From positions 2,046,001-2,110,000 of the forward strand of contig OX485806.1 of the NCBI GenBank assembly GCA_950295325.1: a stretch of DNA of 64,000 bases, written 5' to 3'. The stretch is from Polytrichum commune. Lineage: Eukaryota > Streptophyta > Polytrichopsida > Polytrichales > Polytrichaceae. Both the position numbers and the translations under genes were made by a program. Positions 13,201 to 23,423 of this stretch are shown here, piece after piece (position 1 is the stretch's first letter; every line of letters begins with the position of its first letter). The notes beneath the pieces were generated by a model. That model had not been told where the DNA came from, did no database searches, and was given only the letters and a program-made list of their open reading frames with translations.

Positions 13201-14227
13201 CCACCCAAAGTTCCATAAGGTGGAACCCCATATATAAAGATAACCGCCTCGCTCTAAAAATGTCATGGGGGTCACTCCCTTGTAGAGATTTGAATCACCA
13301 CCTGAGATGAAGGGATTTTTTTTTGGGGGGGAGGGGGGGGGGCGCTATGGGCTATGAAGTAATGTGCAAAATCATGGGATATGTTGTATATTTGACGAAT
13401 AGTCTTGGATTATAAATAGTATATTCTTGACATGTGTTTCCAATGTCCTGAATCTTTTGAATATTGAACAGTAGTGAACCTGCGACCAGATGCATCCAAT
13501 TCTGGGGATGATTGGTGGCCGAGACCGATGTTCCGGGAACATAAATTTGATTGTGCAGTTCATGGTGATTGCAGGGGAGAAATTTAATTACAGTCCAACC
13601 AGGGTGCTTAGCAAAGAGGCAGCAGAAATCGACGACATAAGCACTGTCCGAGAAAACGATCACTTGTACATCATTGACGATTGCCAGTTGCAATCCCTAC
13701 CCCATGGTCAGTTTCCTCTTCCCTTGTCATGTGCTGCAAATGACAATGTTGCTCAATCAATCATTTTGTCTCTCTATTACCTACTTGGTAAACTATCAAA
13801 TTCGAGTAGAAATACGATACTAGGAAAAAAGGGTCATGTACCTATGGGATGCTTTTCCAAAGCAACGGACGTAATGCATAGTCACCGTACTACATCACAA
13901 GCCTCTGGACCCTGGAGGCAAATTTATTATGCAAAAACGGGAAAATGTTGAATAGCATCATAAACCTTCTTTCTAAATGCTGCAGTATACTACTATGAAG
14001 CAAATTGTTTCATACTTAAAGACTACTACAGACGTCGTATAATATTTACGCTATATTCCACTAGAGGTGTATTATAAGGAAATATTTTCAATACACACCC
14101 ACCCTTGGGAAGTTTGTTATGTATCAATTAACATGTTTTTCTTGATGGTGTGACAGGTTTCGATACAAGTGAGGTCATTTCAAGACTACAAACTATAGTT
14201 GCAGCTTTGTCCAACTCCAATGCTTGA
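4243..14227 (+). CDS. AKT1: Shaker-type inward-rectifying potassium channel, AKT1 class (15 exons)
   Basis: Voltage-gated K+ channel of the plant Shaker family, expected in the plasma membrane for K+ uptake. Exons: 4243-4499, 5109-5324, 5529-5687, 5851-5908, 6910-7233, 7729-7968, 8226-8324, 8654-8686, 9597-9782, 10287-10478, 10734-10809, 11314-11783, 12774-13104, 13575-13706, 14157-14227. They total 2844 bases in one frame, 947 residues against about 860 in Arabidopsis AKT1. In order: a non-conserved N-terminus; S1 from about residue 86; an arginine-rich S4 ([15 protein letters not shown]); the pore with [10 protein letters not shown] (GYGD at 291-294); the S6 end GNMTNL typical of inward rectifiers; a C-linker; a cyclic-nucleotide-binding fold at about 415-525; ankyrin repeats at about 540-720; and a C-terminal KHA domain at about 836-923. 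The start is uncertain: in-frame ATGs lie at 4111, 4243, 4252 and 4261, and I chose 4243 because the residues before it are unlike the family. The exon-7 acceptor has a poor pyrimidine tract. Class assignment is firm; which AKT paralogue is unknown. Confidence 0.93.
4500..5108 (+). repeat. Intron 1 of the channel, built of nested tandem duplications
   Basis: A motif beginning GGCAAGGGTTTAGTAGGTGA and followed by TG dinucleotides occurs at about 4578 (degenerate), 4701, 4889 and 5009. These form two larger units of about 310 bp, each with two sub-repeats about 121 bp apart. At 4790-4820 the first unit ends with a decayed copy of the exon-2 acceptor and its first 30 bases, fused to a copy of the CCTCTCCACCGC sequence found just after the exon-1 donor (4507-4520). 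Confidence 0.8.
6080..6840 (+). repeat. Imperfect duplicated segment flanking the MITE in intron 4
   Basis: The segment 6100-6275 recurs at 6605-6832. Shared blocks include the text around AATGAGAACATCAGAGTAGT, the GCATCAAACAAGTAG block and the ending GGCATATTGATGGGAG. The downstream copy lacks the CACTA foldback and preserves a sequence resembling its empty insertion site (TTCTGTTTTAAT). Confidence 0.7.
6276..6589. mobile_element. CACTA-type foldback MITE in channel intron 4
   Basis: A 314-bp element whose two halves are near-complete inverted copies. The right end reads CACTAGTAGAAAACTATGCC on the minus strand; the left end reads CATTAGTAGAAAACTATGCC. It is flanked by the direct repeat AAT (6273-6275 and 6590-6592). 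CACTA-like ends and a 3-bp target duplication are hallmarks of the En/Spm superfamily. It encodes nothing. Confidence 0.85.
7335..7725 (-). mobile_element. LINE-like retrotransposon 3' fragment in channel intron 5
   Basis: The minus strand has an uninterrupted coding stretch (about 7385-7720) with CHCC, a conserved E-x-E-x-H-F block and ECPLYNSI. That pattern resembles the Cys/His-rich tail that follows reverse transcriptase in plant and algal non-LTR retrotransposons. The fragment runs to within a few bases of the exon-6 acceptor at 7728. A more decayed copy of its 3' part lies at 23222-23400. No reverse-transcriptase core is present, so the family is an inference. Confidence 0.5.
8654..8686 (+). 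other. 33-nt exon 8 of the potassium channel, followed by a GC-AG intron
   Basis: This short exon encodes 11 residues ([11 protein letters not shown]). They fill exactly the gap left between exons 7 and 9 in the cyclic-nucleotide-binding fold, where AKT channels have a variable loop. The acceptor is a normal ...GGTGCAG. The donor is CAG|GCAAGT, which matches the rare GC-AG donor class. Phase is 0 on both sides, so skipping it would keep the frame and drop 11 residues. Confidence 0.8.
8770..9215 (+). repeat. Dispersed repeat R1, copy in channel intron 8
   Basis: About 430 bp matching 25040-25440 in the same orientation, with shared blocks around GTGTTGCTTCACCT, GGCATCATGAGAATT, TACCTATCTCCCCCA and TAAGGCCTTGGGTTT. 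Both copies sit in introns, one of the channel and one of the methyltransferase. No coding potential or terminal repeats were recognised. Confidence 0.75.
12352..12571. mobile_element. Foldback MITE-like element in channel intron 12
   Basis: The left arm (TTGCAACTTCGGTGGGCCAA, 12352 onward) is repeated inverted at the right end, with arms of about 65 bp including GGTGGGCCAAGGTAAAA. A clear target-site duplication is not visible, so the superfamily is unknown. Confidence 0.6.
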
Positions 14228-14293
14228 ACCTTAAGGTTTTACCTACTGCCTTCAGGACAACAAGATGTTGGGCCAGACATGTCAAACTCAAAG

Positions 14294-14299
14294 AATAAA
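14294..14299 (+). promoter_or_regulatory. Candidate polyadenylation signal of the channel gene
   Basis: An AATAAA lies 67 bases after the stop codon, in an A-rich context. This matches the near-upstream element of plant polyadenylation sites, but such hexamers are common by chance in AT-rich DNA. Confidence 0.3.
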
Positions 14300-15359
14300 A
14301 ATATATAAGAGTAGGTGAATTCCACGATGCCCTTTATAAAGATGGCTTGTGAGAATTGCAAGATCCCTGTGCAACTTGACACCATCAATGTAAAGGTGGA
14401 TCTGATGGCACTTTGTTCAAGCGAGACAAAGGCCACATGCGTTCACCATGATTGTACTGTAGTACTAAATTACATCATTCATTGGGCATCCTTTATGGAA
14501 ACGTTTTAAGAAACTCTCAAACTTAATCCTCACTGCTTGTGTTCACCGGACAACCTCCAATACAAGTATTGTTCTCCCCCTTTAATATGACACATTTGGT
14601 TGTGCAAGAAAGTGTGGTATTATCCAAATGTCGTATTCTGCATAATATGACATTTTGGCCTTAAATGTTGTACTATAAAGGCTTTGTCAAGAAAATGGCT
14701 TATTTCAATGTAAAATGTGATTTTGTATACACAATGAAGATATAGAAGTGAAGGTCTCCACCAATGTTGGACCGGTGTATAGGTGAATGCATGGTAGCAA
14801 TAAGCAAAATCAATAATGGTATCAAAGAATTGATTTGGTAGTGTGAAAATTGTGATACCAGCCAAATATCCATATTTGGCAGCTATCTCAAGGTTAAAGA
14901 ATCTTGGTATACCTGTGTTATTATTTGGATCAGTATCATTCTAAACCCTATTGATATCCGAACGATGTTCCCTATGTATGAATATTCTTGCATAGGATAC
15001 ATACCCGAATTGTATCGAAAGCAAAACTATGTTGCTGGTGTAGAAATTGTGAAATCCTCATTTTGGATACCCAAAGGATTTCAAAGATGATACCAATTTA
15101 ATATTGGTCTTAACGTTAAAACATGTTGGGTAAGGTATTTTGTTTGACGCGCTATGTTTGCTAACCATGACCTCAACTCATGGCATTCCCACAAATTTGT
15201 ATAACTACATGTTGGGATTGGCTACCCAAGTGTATATATATCAATGGTCCCTTACCCAAACATGGAAAGTTTTGTATGTTACCCAACCAATTCCCAACCA
15301 AAACTCATGTTTAATTATGGGACAAATCTAATATTTTCAAATTGAAAGTTTGGGGAAGA

Positions 15360-15780
15360 TTCTCATGCTCATTAAGTGGTCATATAGGTCCCCACAATCA
15401 TGTTGATTGTTGAACCAAGAATGGTTAGCATATTTTGAGCACATAGTCCAATCGCTTTTAAACATATATTTTTTTGGTGTCCACTTTAGATCCACACCTA
15501 ACCACATGCCACTTGAATATAGATGTCTAGATTGTTGTTATGTTGGATTAACACACGTCTACCTTACATGTGGCCATGGGCATTGGAAAATCAAGGTTGT
15601 GGCTCTCTATTCAATATCATAAAATCACTTCAGTTTCTTTTCAACAACAACAACTTAGGCATATGGGTGTTAGTATTCAATTACTTTTCTTAACCAATCA
15701 CCTATATTTGATTGGTGTGTGGTTAAGTGAGGATCAAAGAACAAACACTATAAAGACACACGTTTAAAAGAGATGAAATT
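15360..15780. repeat. Head-to-head pair of R3 repeats (inverted arrangement)
   Basis: An R3 core at 15440-15530 on the plus strand is followed by a second core at about 15700-15780 on the minus strand. The pair could fold back through roughly 80 bp of imperfect stem. A similar, wider pair is formed by 21420-21570 and 22385-22690. Confidence 0.65.
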
Positions 15781-16139
15781 ATATCTTCAAATTACATTAA
15801 CTACTCCACACTCAAGAGTGGGAAGGCCCATGTATTCAATTTAGAAATCAACAAGCATATACTTCCAATAACCATAACTAAATGAGGGAAGGTCTAATTT
15901 TCAACCTAGTTTTTGTTGGTGCTTCATTGTACATTTGCTAATGTAACACAAGTTCCGTTGTGTAGATCTAATTGGTAGAAGTTGGCAAACATAAACCTTA
16001 CATCTACTTCATCAAGAAAATATATGCCTAGATGAAAAAATTCTTGCAAGGTATGTAAGACCCAAACGGTTTTGAAAACAAAAATAGCCTCAAATACTCA
16101 TACTCCTAGTACACTAAATTAAAATCATATTTAGAGTCA

Positions 16140-17035
16140 AATAGTATTTAAATTTATGTCACTGTGGTAACTTTTTTTTATGACACTTCTTATGAATAAT
16201 AATACAAAGTAGTGTCATCCCAACTTCCTTTTAGTTCATCCAAATGCCGATTATTGAAACAATGTTTGGTATATTATGCAGTTGAGCAATTATGTAATGA
16301 AATATTGTCATGGATGATTGAAATTTGAATGAAAAATCACTAAGTAGGTGACCATTCTTGCAACATTGTAAATCTATAGTGCCCAAAAGTATTTACAATT
16401 AATGAAAAATATAGTTTGCTTTTACATGTAGTGTTGGTGGCATTTACACAGGCAGTTTACAGTTAGAATTGAGCAAGACAAATAGAATTGGCGACACTAA
16501 ATACACTATTTGGTGTACTAGAGTATCAAAAAATATGAAATCCTTATTACGGATACCAAATAGCATTAAAATTAAAAAAAATTAAAAAAAAATTAAAAAA
16601 ACTTAACCAACAATGAATTAAACCACAACCCCTATGGCATCATGTTCTTATTACACTAAATGCTGTATTTAGTGTCATATGGTATTTTATGTCACTTGGT
16701 TGCTTTCCTAATGACACTCCTTAAACAGGTACCATCATGGATGATTGAAAATTGGATGACTTTCCATGTCATTGGTATATGTTGCATCCTAACAATTATG
16801 TAATGAAATATTGTCACAAATGATTGAGATTTGGATGGAAAATCACATAGTAAGTGACAATCAGTGCAACACTCTAAATCTATAATGCCCAAGTTTTTTT
16901 TGCAAGGACTGAAAAATAGTGTTAGGTTTTACATTTAGTGTTGGTGACACTACACGGACATTTTACAATTTATATATTAGTATTGAACAAGGCAAATACA
17001 CTCATTGGTGACACTAAATACAATTTTGGGTGTCG
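16140..17035 (+). repeat. Direct duplication of about 350-400 bp
   Basis: The segment 16140-16520 recurs at about 16680-17035. Blocks shared between the two include ATTATGTAATGAAATATTGTC, the region just before AATCTATA, and GACACTAAATACA at the ends. Between them lies an ATTAAAAAAA-rich spacer. No coding potential was found. Confidence 0.7.
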
Positions 17036-19465
17036 ACCCCCTTTACACCCTTTACTCCGTAATATCAACCTCCATAATGTCACATACTCTCTAACATCCC
17101 AAAACCACAAGGAACAGATGTTTGTAGTTCAAATCTCACTCCTTATTGTCACATTTCTCTCCCTTATATCACGAAATTTGTCATTAATGCAAATCACCAA
17201 AGAAGTCAACCCACACCCTCGCATTGCGCCATATGTCAACATGTGGAATGTCACCTTCTTAATCTTTTTTTTTTTTTTTTTCTTATGCCACTTGTTAACT
17301 GTTGGTGCATGCGTCGCCGCATCGCCCAGGAAGGCCAAGTGGAGTAACCACACTAGCATAGGTGACTGGAGAACGAATTCAAGTTGTCCTTACATCTCCT
17401 TTGTGTTATTTCATAATGTTACATGCTACACTAATTCTATAGTATCACGCATCCATGTTAACACTACAAAACTCCATAATATCACGCGCACTGTGGTTGC
17501 CACAGGTGTGATACTACGGAGTTTACTGTGGGCGTCCACGTCAGCCCTGGCCCCGGCTCGCTTGTATGCACAGGTATAGCAAAGACCGTTGCGGAGCTCC
17601 TCATCGGACGGCCCTGGTGCCGGCGATGACGAGGGGAACCGTTTGGCCTAAAAATAGAGGTTGCAGGAGCTCCATCCGAAGACCCGGGAGAGTACTGCGA
17701 AAAAACAAATATTTTTGCCATCGATTATATTAACATACATAGTTGGTAGCAGCGGCAGTGGGAATCATTCTCCATTTTGAAACATGAATGAGTTTTTTTT
17801 GTCAGAATGATTGGTGCTAACTGTTGGCGGTCTTTAAAGCGTTCCCTTGCCCAATTCCCACATTTCCAAGTTTGGAATTAGGTTTCTCTCGGTGAGTCCA
17901 AGGGTGAAAAGGATTTAGGGTTTGGGGGGTTCAAACATTTGCTGACATCACGATGCTCCACTGCGTCACTAGAAAGTTTAACTCAACCTCTGGAGTTTCA
18001 AAACTCTTGGGTGGTTAACCGTGACAATGGATTGCCAGTGGTTTTCTTGGGCACACGTTTCATCAATTCGAATTTACCGCAATCTGCCCAACAAACACAA
18101 ATTACCGAAATCGTAGCCACAGTTGTCTTGAGCACTCTATTATTTGCACCTATGTCACAACACTGCTCTGTAGTCATACCTGTAGACTGGTCTCATTCTT
18201 TTCCCCCTCAAAGTTTGTCACGTGTCATTCCTTTGTTGGTTGAGACACTATTATATCTCACGTGGAAACTACGTAATTCCAGCATTAGTAAACATGGAAA
18301 AGAGTGCCCTTTAACAGTACTATTTGGACGGCACGCAAACAAGGACATCGTAAAACCACTCATGATCATCATCACTCTGATCATCAGCACACCTTAACCA
18401 CAGAAGATGGCAGATCCTCATGTGCAAAAATGATGGGAAATGTGGATATCAATCCTCCTTTTACTTGTCATGAAAGTTCCCATTACCAGGAAGAACCAGA
18501 GTGACTTGGTTTTATGAATTTACTTCGATACTCTCCAAAATTAGGAATAAAGAATTGATTGGGAATGCGCCTATGAAATGGACTTTGAATGTTTGAAAGC
18601 CACGGCCAGCAAAGTGAGGATTATGAATATTGCAGCTGTGTGCATGTAAGATTCGAGAGTTGGGGAGGGGGGAACCACCCAGGAATTCATAATATATCTC
18701 TGTGAAAATAAAATATGAGTTTCTGCGTTTCTTTGGGAACAGCAGGCTTACATCGGTAATTGGTTATTGTTAGGCCATCCACATCGTCCCGCAAATTCCA
18801 ATTATGATGCAAGCCCGCAATATAATCCCAAGCCTTGTCCGGTGGCAACATCGCAGTGCATCCACTTCCTTCCTTCCACCTCTAGCTTCACATCACCACC
18901 ACAGGAGATCGATCATTCCGAGCATTTCAAGTTACAAGAGAGTTGGTTGAATTTTTGTAGACAGCGTTGGTCTTGAGACACTAAGAGATCATCTCGTCCG
19001 CACTACTTGAGGTTGGTTTGCATCAGGTTGGCATTGTCATCAACTAGTCGCAACGCATTGCAACGCGATGCATTGGAGATATCAAAGATACTAAGTAGCG
19101 ATCAATCATCGAGTCAGATTCTAGGTTTGTTGTCCTTTTGGGTCTAACATTCAATCTACAGGATATAAATGTAGTCGTGATGTATATATTCATCTGAGAG
19201 GGAATCGAGTTGAGAGTACTGGGATAAATTCTGGGCATCCTGTTCGAGGAAGGATATAGCTCAATGGTAATGCCTTGCACATTGGTACCGTATATGTAAC
19301 ACTCGGATGCAATAGATTCCGGGAATCACTCACTAGCTAGAAGCATACAAGAGAGCTATGAGCTAGTACTTTCAATGGTATCTTTCTGAATTCATCAAGT
19401 GGCTGTGCGCAGGGTCCGCAAGATCCACTCTTCAGTAACTCATTCACAGCCGCGCGCTCTCCAAC

Positions 19466-20543
19466 ATGCCGGAGGTAATTAACATTGCTTGAGCACCTTT
19501 GTGCTATGCACCTCGTCCTTCATAGCTTGTTTGCCTACTTATTTGAAATATCAGTTAGGCCACATCTTCGAGTCTTGTTTAAATGACGATGTTTAAATAA
19601 CTGATTTTGATTTTCTATTTTCTGCAATCTGCAGACAACTGTGCTTAAGGTGCTGCTGCATTGCGATGGATGCGTCGCCAAAGTGAAGAGGCACCTCAAG
19701 AGACTGGAGGGTACGTTTTTCAGTCTGTCTACTCGGTCTCCCTCGCTTTTGATTTCGCATTTGACATGCGTTTCTGCACACTCTCAGGATTTCAGTTTTA
19801 GCACTACAATGGAGATTCAGCGTTGTTACAAATTTCTGAATCTCAACTCGGTGTGTATGTAAACAGGAGTGGATGCGTTTCACGTGGATCAGAAGAATTC
19901 CAAAGTGACGGTATTCGGCAGTGTGAAGCCCGAGGTTGTGCTTGAGAAAGTTCTCAAGGCTGGGAAAACTGCCGAATTTTGGCCTCAAGAACCCGCTCCA
20001 GCTCCTGCTCCTGCTCCTGCACCGGCTCCTGCTCTAGAACCCATAAAGGAGGAAGAAAAAGCACCTGTCAAAGAGCTTGCAGCAAGAGAGACAGCAAATG
20101 AGCCTGCAAAAGAACCTGCAAAAGAGCCTGCACCAAAGAAGAAGGTAGTGACTAATTGGGCTACTGCAGGAAGAAGTAAGCAGATTAAGAAATTAGCAGC
20201 TGAAACAGAGGACGATGCACAGTCAATGGTGGATGCAGTTGAAATGGACGAGTTCGGCGAGGACCGGGAGAATGAGCCTGTATTTGTGGATGCGGTGAAT
20301 CATTATGTGCAGCAGCAGGAGCCGCTAGAGAATCCAAAGAAGGGATCAGGTGGAGCCTTGAAAAACCTTGGAGGTAACAATTACAACAAACTAGTCAGTG
20401 AATCATCAGGTGCACTTGGAAGTGGTAAGAAGCATCCAAATCATCAGAATGGGATTCATAAGCATCAGATTGTAGGTGGCAGTACTGGAGGATCACAAGG
20501 CGGTGGTGGTAAGAAAAGTAAGAGCAGCGGCATCAAAGTTTGA
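19466..20543 (+). CDS. Heavy-metal-associated (HMA) domain protein
   Basis: Three exons, 19466-19474, 19635-19710 and 19867-20543, give 253 residues. The first exon supplies only Met-Pro-Glu before a GTAATT donor; this start is the nearest upstream ATG that keeps phase with a good donor. The HMA fold is residues 4-68, with the metal-binding loop HCDGC (Cys13 and Cys16), a typical KVTVFGSV strand and the usual GKTAEFWP end. Next come a Pro-Ala repeat (residues 71-83), a Lys/Glu-rich stretch with repeated KEPA, and a Gly/Ser/His/Lys-rich tail. Members of this plant family bind Cu, Zn or Cd, or act as metallochaperones. The C-terminus reads SGIKV with no CaaX box, so it is an HPP-type rather than a prenylated HIPP-type protein. 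It could also serve as a scaffold with a histidine-containing tail. The metal is unknown. Confidence 0.87.
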
Positions 20544-23220
20544 GGCGCCAACAGAGCGTTAGGTTCTGGATCTCCTACCCCATTTGAGTGTGGTGGTCTG
20601 GTTGCAAGCTACCCCGGAAGAATTTGTGCAATGGCAGCATTTGAAGAGGACACATTATCAGTGTCTCATTATAGGATAGGTCATGTGACTGACAGTATCA
20701 GTCGAGGGAGCAGAAGGTGTGTGTCAAGCTGACACTCCGATGTATAGATCTAGCCGATTCATGCATACTGGTCCCAGGATGAGAATTGGCATCGAATATA
20801 ACTTTTTACATGAGGACATTAGTTAATTTGCTGTACCCAGCACGAGTATCTGTACAGCCTGCAAGGTACATCATCAATTTTGAGGTCGAGATATATAGTC
20901 ATCATACTAGGTACTTAGTCATATTAGTCACGCAGTATGGTAGCAGTTGTTCGGCTAAAGGTCCTCCGCCCCTATTGATTCTTGACAAGTCATTTCAATT
21001 TGTTCCAAACACTTCTACAAGTTTTGCAATATATGGTTGGAGAGCTATTACCCTTCTGTTGGTGGATATGGACATCGTACTTCACGCCAAATTGCGTTTT
21101 GCCTTGCATGGAGGCAACAATTAGCTTGTAATACTGAGTAATTACTGTCTCAGTAGAGCAACTCCTAAGGTAGACGTGGGTAATTTGATTACTTTTTCAC
21201 TTCTCGTATGATCTGTAACAAGCAATTTGTGCAAGGTGATTAGCAAATCTCATGCCCGCAACCATTTGGCTCACAATTTTTGGAGCTAATATGAACATCT
21301 TATACAGTATCTCCTCTCATAAGCTATTAGACTTCTCCTGCTTATATACGTCCCCCTGTTCATGTTCCTACAGAGCCTAGAACTGTAAGTCCTAGACTAT
21401 ATATTTTGAACACGTAGAACCTTCGATCTCTTTTGCATGTTTTGAGCACTTAGTTTCAACATGTATTTTTCATATCCATTGTTGGATCCTCACCTGAACC
21501 ACATTCCAGTCCGATATACGAGTTCGGATTATTGTCATGTTAGAATTAGGCATGTGCATCTTACAGTCTGATGAGATGAGATGAGTGTGAGACATTCGAC
21601 AAAAAGCTTTGGAAGTTGATTGTTGAGAGAAGCATATACATATCGGCAACCCACAGCGTGGGTGGGTGCTGCTGCAGTCACCAGTCCAAAGTTCCAAATC
21701 TGTCAGCCGTTGACAAACAACGGCATGTTGAACAGACGGGTCGGTGTTGGCCTAACACATTATTATACACAGGTATAACGGGCCAGGATGGCATGGATCC
21801 AAACTTGTTATCTGACATAGGAGATGCTCATCATAGGTGGCTAAATTTATACGTTCCTGAGGTAGTGCAAACCCAGAAAAATGAGTCTGAGTTGGGGATA
21901 ACCCTGACTGAACAAATGTAATTCTTTCATGATTCAACTGGCGATGATTCCATGGGAAAGTATCGAGCTGCAGATGTTCTGAGCTTGTCATTGGACCAAA
22001 TTGACGGAACATTTGTGCAGAACCTCCATCAAGTGCAGTGGTTCTCGCGGCTGCAATTCCTGACTGGCATTGTGCTGAATTTTGCCTTTAGATATATTCC
22101 ATTCGTTCAGCTGGAAACTAATGAATGCTGACAGCTGCTTTGACATGCCAGATAGTATGAACTGGTCTGCACCAGGGACGTCAATAAGTTACATTCAAAT
22201 TTTTGCAGACCCATGCTTTCGTACGCTGTGTGACTGTGTCTAGTTGGAAATTGGAATTGTTGTTAAATACTCTGTTAATTTACCTGACAATCGTCTTGGC
22301 ATAGAGCTTGTGGCCACTGAGAAGTGAGGTTTTAGCAATTGTTCCAACATAGCAACATAGCCTGATTCCAACACAGCAATAACCTGGACACTTATTTGAG
22401 TGATATGTGGTTGGTTATGGATCTAAGAACAGGCACAAAAAAGATATTGGATTACATGTTCAAAATATGTTAACCATTCTAGGCACAACATTCACATAAT
22501 TTGGAGGTCCTATTTGACCACTTAATGAGCAAAGGAATCTTCACTTTAACAGTGAGTAAGATATTCATATGAGCTCCGGCTATGGGCAGGATTTGGATGT
22601 GCTGATCATCTCGCACCAATTGTGTGTTTCATATCCTACAAGAAGTGGGTGCAGAGAGAAAAGTATCAAATACCAACTCATCTACCTCGGTTGCTCTCCA
22701 GGTACTACGTTGTTGAGTTTGTGTTGTCAGGCATTGTCCTTTTCCTGCTGTTCTTCCTACCAAGCCCGACTTGGGGTAACTGGGTGGAGTAGAATCAATT
22801 GACTACTTCAGTCGTATCACCCCATTTGCGTCATACCAAAGTCTGTCTCTTTTGATTTGAGTCTATAATGTCTGCTGAGCAAATTCCAAGCTTCAATGGA
22901 TCTATCTACGCCAAGCTTCAATTCTCAGACCAGCAGTAATCTCCAGGAACACTACAGATGCAAAGCCCAGATGATTGTTTTATCCATGAGCACATAATTT
23001 CACAGAAAATTCTATAATTGACGTTCATACAGGTTCAATAGTAGGCAAACTCAGGTATGCAGCCATAATCAAACATTAGTCTTATGGGCTTGTGGTTAAG
23101 AATAGACACCAAAAAGACATGTGTTACAATGAGATTGGACTATGCTCAAAATAAGCACATCATCCTAGGTTCGGTAGGCAACACAATTGACAGGATCTAT
23201 GTGATCACTTGAAGAGAAAA
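20544..23220. other. Region between the HMA gene and the rRNA methyltransferase
   Basis: The first 100-300 bases are presumably the 3' UTR of the HMA gene, though no clear AATAAA was seen. Beyond that lie three R3 repeat copies (21420-21570, 22385-22690, 23085-23215) and AT-rich sequence with no recognisable coding region. The two flanking genes converge here. Confidence 0.5.
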
Positions 23221-23221
23221 A

Positions 23222-23400
23222 AATGAAATTGATTTTTAAGTCTGGGAAGACTTAAGGGACTAAAAGTACATCAAGATGGTGTCAAGCTCACTAATTCCTT
23301 AGAGTGGCGGAGTGCAATAGCCTCCGTGTGAGAGAGGCTAATATCAACTTGATGGTCCAATTGAAAGAATGACTAGGGACTCCCTAATGCTAATATGAAG
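23222..23400 (-). mobile_element. LINE-like 3' fragment, second copy, at the 3' end of the methyltransferase gene
   Basis: Shares TTAAGTCTGGGAAG, GGGACTA, CATCAAGATGG.GTCAA and the GATCAACTTG-like block with 7345-7510, in the same orientation. It begins 24 bases beyond the methyltransferase stop codon on the minus strand, so it probably forms part of that gene's 3' UTR in LINE-sense orientation. Confidence 0.55.
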
Positions 23401-23423
23401 TGCCCATATGTACAAAATAGGTT

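Larger units (their letters stand above)
14300..19440. other. Gene-free repeat region between the channel and the HMA gene
   Basis: About 5 kb, mostly AT-rich. It contains the R3 inverted pair and the 16.1-17.0 kb duplication. The stretch 17.3-17.7 kb is less AT-rich. A 152-codon open frame at 17939-18397 resembles no family I recognise. The last few hundred bases should contain the HMA promoter, but no TATA box or leader can be assigned with confidence. Confidence 0.5.

Noticed and set aside
16938..17579. 213-codon open frame overlapping the 16-17 kb duplication
   Set aside because: It begins inside a decayed repeat, runs through a poly-T tract (poly-Phe) and shows no domain.
17939..18397. 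152-codon open frame between the channel and the HMA gene
   Set aside because: No family resemblance, no plausible splice partners and repeat-rich surroundings; chance is the simplest explanation.
19248..19325. Possible tRNA (GGATATAGCTCAATGG resembles an A box)
   Set aside because: No B box or matching acceptor stem follows at the right distance, so it is at most a tRNA-derived fragment or chance.
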